From: Solanum dulcamara
Lineage: Eukaryota > Streptophyta > Magnoliopsida > Solanales > Solanaceae
Assembly: GCF_947179165.1 (NCBI RefSeq)
Contig: NC_077243.1
Span: forward strand, 50,549,001 to 50,613,000
DNA: 64,000 nucleotides
Direction of reading: 5' to 3'
Shown: positions 54,701-60,700 of the stretch, piece after piece
Layout: each line of letters opens with the position of its first letter
Numbering within the stretch: position 1 is the stretch's first letter
The notes under the pieces: model-generated
The model's database searches: none
What the model saw: the letters and a program-made list of their open reading frames with translations, nothing else
Told to the model about the DNA's origin: nothing
Program-made: the position numbers and the translations under genes

Positions 54701-57700
54701 ATCCTAATTTGGGACCTAACACCCAAATCAAAATTTGACATCAATCCGACCCGGGACTCAGAAGTTGGGTCTCTAATCAAGGTCGGAAGTCAGGTCTCAA
54801 ATGAAGAATGAGGAGTTAGATCCCAAATTAGTATCGAGAATCGAAACTGGAGGCTTGAGTTAGGGTGGAAAGGTAAGGTGTTAGGTTGAAAAAGAGTTTT
54901 GGAAATTATTTTCGTTACTTTTTGGAGGTAAATCATTTTTCTTAAATTTGAGAAAAATTAGTTGATTTGAAAAATATTTGCCAAACATTTAAACCATCCA
55001 AACATGAGAAAATCGGACCTTCATACCCAATAATGCCATTGCAATGTAATACACACCAAGATCTAGAGAGGATAACTAGAGAAGAAAACTGATTCTTGTG
55101 TCATAAGTATGAAGAAAATTAGCTTTTCTAGAAAATATTTTCTTGAAAAACAAGTTAGTTTCTAACTTATTTCTCATGTTTGGTTGGTGAGTGAAAAATA
55201 TTTTCTAGTGTTTAGTTGGTGACTGAAAAATATTTTTCAGAAAATATCATTTATTTTTTGCTAGAGAGTAGAAAATACATTTTAGAAAATAGTTTCTGAC
55301 TCTGAAACGAACCCCGATAACAGATCTAAGATCCGACATAGACACCTAAATTGAGATCCAACCCCGAAGATCAATCTAAATTGGCAATGTCGTTGCTAAG
55401 GCATGCAAGGAAAGACGTAGCTAAGGCATAACAAGGGCTGGGCAAGCTAAAGCAAGGTTAAGGCATGCAAGGCAAGACGTGGCTAAGGCATGACAAGAGC
55501 TTGGCAAGCTAAGGCAAGGCAAGGCTATGATCGTGGGAAGATCGTGGCTAAACAAGTGGGTTAAGTGCTGGACGTAGGGGTAAAGACTGAGGAGACTAGA
55601 CCACAATGACAAGTTGTGAGAGGCAGGACCTGGGCTAGTGCAGGCACGTGGGTAGGCATGAGTTGAGGAGGGTGATTAGTTTCGAGAATTGGTACTCGAG
55701 ACTTGAGTTAGGTTGAAAAGTTGAGGTGTGAGGTTTTAAAAGAGTTTTGAAAAATATTTTTCTTACTTTTTGGAGGTAAGTCATTTTTCTTAAATTTGAG
55801 GAAAATAAGTTTATTTGGAAAATATTTTTCAAAATACTTAATCCAATCAAACATGAGAAAATTGAAAAATATTTTTCAAAAAAAGGTTTCTTCGTACCAA
55901 ACACACATAAGTGATTATAAATGGAGACAGTTAATCAAAGCTAACCTCCTATCTAGATATTTATATACTGTAATAACCAACTAACATCCCAACTAATTAT
56001 GTTATTAAGAAAAGAGCTAATTCAACTTAATTACACAACTTGTACATACACAAGTTCCCTACAGGCTATTTTAGTAACTTTTTAGTAACTCTTTCACATC
56101 CCCACACACACACCTCAATCTAGAATTAATGAAGATGCTCTTCATCTCTAACTTGGATATCAAGTACTCATGTTGAACACTAGAAAGATGTTAGTCAATA
56201 TGTTGTTCTGGAGGACAGACATATTATGTCAATGAGCCCAAATTGTAGCTTTTACTTGGTGAAATGGCAATAATTATCAATATGTTTAGTCAATCATGGA
56301 ACACATCATGATTTGTAGCTATCTGAATATAAGATTGATTGTCACAATGAATGGGAATAGGTCATTCAAATTCTACACCAAGTTTCTGAAACAAACCAAC
56401 TAACTAGACTAATTCAACAATAATGGGGGCCAAACTTCTATACTCCACTTCTGCTAAGCTTATGAAAATGATATTTTGTTTCTTGCATTTTTAAGAAACC
56501 ACCAAGCTCAACAAAGTATCCTGTAATGGATCTACTTGTACTTGGAAAAACACCCTAGTCAGCATCATAGAAAGCTTAAAAGTCTGATAAAATGATGAGA
56601 TGATATCAAAACATCTGTATCGGGGCCCACTTCAACTATCTCACAACTCTAAGTAAGTTTCTTATTTATCTCAAGAGTAAGAAGTGGTTTACACTGGTTA
56701 GTCCCACACTAGAAATCAATTGTCATGCATACTTTTTCTAATGCGTGAATATTTCTTCTCTACTCCAGAAAAACTCAATTATCAAAAAATAGGTAAGAGG
56801 ACCGGACCAAGGTCCATAATATTGAAAGCATCATGCAGAGCTGAATGTTAATGAAAAGACGACAACAACAACATACCAGTGAAATCCCACAAATGAGGTC
56901 TAGGAAGGATAGGATGTACGTAGACCTTACTACTACCTCATGGAGATAGAGAGGTTGTTGGTAAAAACAAGAAAGCATAAACCACTAAAGAGAAAAAGAA
57001 GTTGATTTTGAAAGAAAAGAGAAAAGAGAAAAGAGGAAGGCACTTCAAATAGACCAATGACGATTACAAAGTGTCCTCTCCCCTTTCCATAGAGACAGCA
57101 GAAGAGCAAGGATGATGACAGGTTCAGGAAGTTCTTTGATATCTTCATGAAACTGCACATAGAGATAATGTTGATTGATGCGCAGAGAGACATGCCAAAA
57201 TATGCAAAATATCTCCAAGAGATAGTGACTTGTAAGAGGCGTTTGGGAGACTTTGAGATAGTAGAACTTACTAAGGAGTCAAGTTCACGAGCATTGAGAA
57301 AGCTCCCTAAAAGACTTGAGGATCTTTGGAGTTTCACCCTCCCTATACACATTTGGTTAAAGTGATGTTTGACATGCTCTATGTGACTTGGGGGCAAATA
57401 TCAATCTAATGTCCCTATTTTTGTTTAAGACACCCGGCTTGGGAGAATAGTGTATGACCAACATCACTTTGTTATTGGCTTATTGATATGTATTTCTTCA
57501 AACAGGATAGTTGAAAGAGTGCTCATCAAAGTAGGTAAGTTTGTGATTTCTGCCGATTTGATAATTCTTGATTTTGAGGCAAATGTCAAGATTCTATTCA
57601 TATTAAGGAATCCATTCTTAGCCACTTGAGGGGAGCGGTATTGAAATAAATGCAGTTGGTTAGAATTAGTTAAATATGTCAGACTGTTAGTGTGCAGTTA

Positions 57701-60700
57701 GTTACATAAAGTTTTTTTTATAGATGCTGAGCTTTCTAATAGTTGTAGTCACAAGTTAGTTACACGCATCACACATATCAGTAGCTAATTGATATCAATT
57801 GTAACAGATACACACATATAAAAATTATCTTCTCCTAATAGTGCAACTATTTGTCTCTTCGTGTTCATAAGCTTGAGGTCAGTTATCTGATCCTCATAGC
57901 TTCAACTTACAAAGTTATCATGGTATTAGAGCAGTAATTTCTGGAGTAAATCATTTTCCGCAAAAGCAACAATCTCACTTCTCATAGGTTCATCAATGGA
58001 GGCTGTGACAATTGCTACTCTAGTGCAGAATCATCCCATGTATTTGTATTCTTAAGATACAACTAGTGTTGCCTCGATTGGATCAAACTTACATCCAGAA
58101 AAATATGGGCTATGGAGTCACTCGATGAGGCTAGCACTACTGGTAAAGAACAAGCTAGGTTTTGTAGATGAAACCTGCCTGAAGAGCTCCCACACTTGAG
58201 AATTAGCTGTTCAATGGGAGAGATGTAACGTTGTAGTTCTGTCATAGATAAGTAGCACAGTAGCGCCCAATTTGTTGACTACAATTGTGTATGCTTTGAA
58301 TGCCAAGAGAGTCTGGAGGATTTCAAAGAGAGATTTGACAAATCGAATCTCACAAGAGTTTATCAACTCTGGACAGAAGTAGCAAGCCTCAAACAAGGTA
58401 CTGAATTTGTCACTGAGTATTATTCCAAAATGAGAGATCTATGGGATGAGTTTGATGTGTTAGTTCCATTTCCATGATGTAATTGTACTGAAGTTAAGGC
58501 CTACACTGATCATCTTCATCAACAGAGATTGTTAATGTTCTTAATGGGGTTAAATGAAACATTTTGTTACACCCCACACTTTTAAACTTAGAATGTCTCT
58601 TAAGTTCCTTAGCCATCATCATGTAAGACGGGTAAGCTACGACACTATCAAACGACTCTAAGGAAGGGAGAATGTGATACCCCATAGTAGAGAAGGTTGG
58701 AAATAGAGTCATAAGAATACGGAAGGAATTGGAGGCCGAGTAACGAGTCGTAGGAATCGATTTACCTACGTAAGCTACTAATTTAGAAGTCGTATACACT
58801 TGAGCTACTTAAGTACATACTAAGCTTGCGTAACATGGATTACATAGGCTCTTAAAATAGGACGAGATTACGAACCCACGGGGAAGGGAACAAGATGACA
58901 TGAGGCAGCCAATAAGAGAGTGATACGTGGAAGCACCTCAAGCAAGGAGGTGACCCCCCTACCTGCTTGGGGGTAGGGGTGGACCCCACTGCCACGTGGT
59001 AGCCCCTAAGTGGGTGCATAGTTACAGTGGTCCAATAAGGGTTGGACACGTGTCACCCTTAGAGGATGACACGTGTCACCTCCTAAACCATCCTACATAT
59101 ATATGTATTGTGACTAAGAACTTCAGTTCTTAGCCAAAACTTCAGCAGCCAAAGAAGAGAGAAAACGTTAGAGCAAAAGGAGGCAGCCGTGGTTTAAGAG
59201 AAAACTAAGGTAAGTTTCCAAGTTTCTCCCCATAAATTACTTACCTACAGTGTTCCTTAACCACGTGGAGGTGTATATATGTGTCTTAGGATGCCTACGG
59301 AATCATGTTTTCAGATTTACACTTGGAACAAACAAGAAAAAGTTGAAGGAAAACTTAGAAAGCCAAAACGAGAGGGTTACGGGTTTGGTCCATAGAAAAG
59401 GTAAGGTCCAATTTCGTTCCGAGAATTAATTATTTAAGGTATATCACAGTGGTATAATGATGTGTTATAGAAAGAAATTCCAACTTGGGGAAGCGGAGAA
59501 GTGGCACAAACAGTCCGCAACTTTCAACACGTTAAGGGGGTTTCCGAAGTTAATTTTCAGCAAGTTTGGGAAGCCGTTTGTTAAAGTACGGCTTGGTTCT
59601 ATTCTCCCACTTTTTTGTAAGGGTTTTTAAATGATATGAAGGTATTAATAATGAAAAAAATGGCTTGGTTCAGCACCAAATGGATAATAAATAGTCCGCG
59701 CGATTTCAGCAAGTTTGAAAAGTTTTCGAGTTGCAATTTGGTAGTTTGGCCAATTTCGGGTGAGGTAAGGTTTCTCCTTTCAATTTGGACTTTATGGTGT
59801 TGTTATGGAGTGTGTTATACTCCCTATATGTTGCTGGAAATATGGAAATATCATAGAAATGCTTGACGTTCGAAATAAACTAAATTGGAATGGCTATAAT
59901 TGAATTATCGTCGAAGTAAAGTGTTGTGTTTGTGGTGTACTGCTGCAGGTGTGTGGGGATTCTTTGCATGGACTAAATGTGTTCTAAAAGGGGTGTGGTT
60001 ACTTCTGGTTTCAGCCACACGACCCCTCGTTTCATATAATTAAAGGCCTTATGAAATAAAGACTAAAAACCTATTTTGGTATTGTAATTTTAAGCAAGTT
60101 GGTTGGAGTTTATATTGTGTAATGTCGCCATGTTTTACTTGTAGATAAGCTGCAGGTTGTTGTTTTTGGTTGGCTGTAGTAATTAGGTATGTAATTGGAA
60201 ATTTGGATAGGGCATATTATAGGGGAGATGCTGCCCGATTTTCGTTAACTCTTTAACTAGTTAAGGAACTAGTCGAGAAGGCGAGAGCGAAGGGTTGAGT
60301 TCTATGAATACTTATGGGTAGCCTAAGGTGCTGGAAAGCCAAGGGTTGTTAATACTCATATTTCTTTTATGTTACTTAGGTTTAAAGGATGACGAGATGA
60401 ACAGGATAAGAAGTAACCCGTAACAGGTATGTGAAGCCCTCTTTTGGCATATTTTTGACATAGGTATGTAAAGCCTATTCTTTCTCTTTCTTTTGGCATG
60501 TCGTAGAGGTAAGTAAAAAGTAATACGATCTCTGAAGTAATTCCATTCTTAAATATCTCATGTTCTCTTCTGTATTGTGAACTCTCACTGTAGTTGAACC
60601 ACTTTCCTCGAACTTACTATATGTTAAACAGACAATGAATATACAGGTTTCTAATCGGAGAGACTATATGACTACATGTACTCTGAAATCCTTAAGCGGT

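Larger units (their letters stand above)
50721..55904. mobile_element. Nested/tandem non-autonomous elements with terminal inverted repeats
   Basis: The left end GTGTTTGGTATGAAGGAAAA (50721-50740) is mirrored by the right end, read in reverse, GTGTTTGGTACGAAGAAACC (55904-55885). Inside are further head and tail ends (tail about 52860-53010; head about 53090-53366; again 55105-55382), so at least two related elements lie head to tail. No transposase frame. The superfamily is unknown because no target duplication is clear. Confidence 0.6.

Noticed and set aside
51460..55612. Repeated minus-strand frames ([20 protein letters not shown]...) suggesting a duplicated gene
   Set aside because: They repeat only because the 2,016-bp unit repeats; Leu/Ser-rich low-complexity text without conserved residues.
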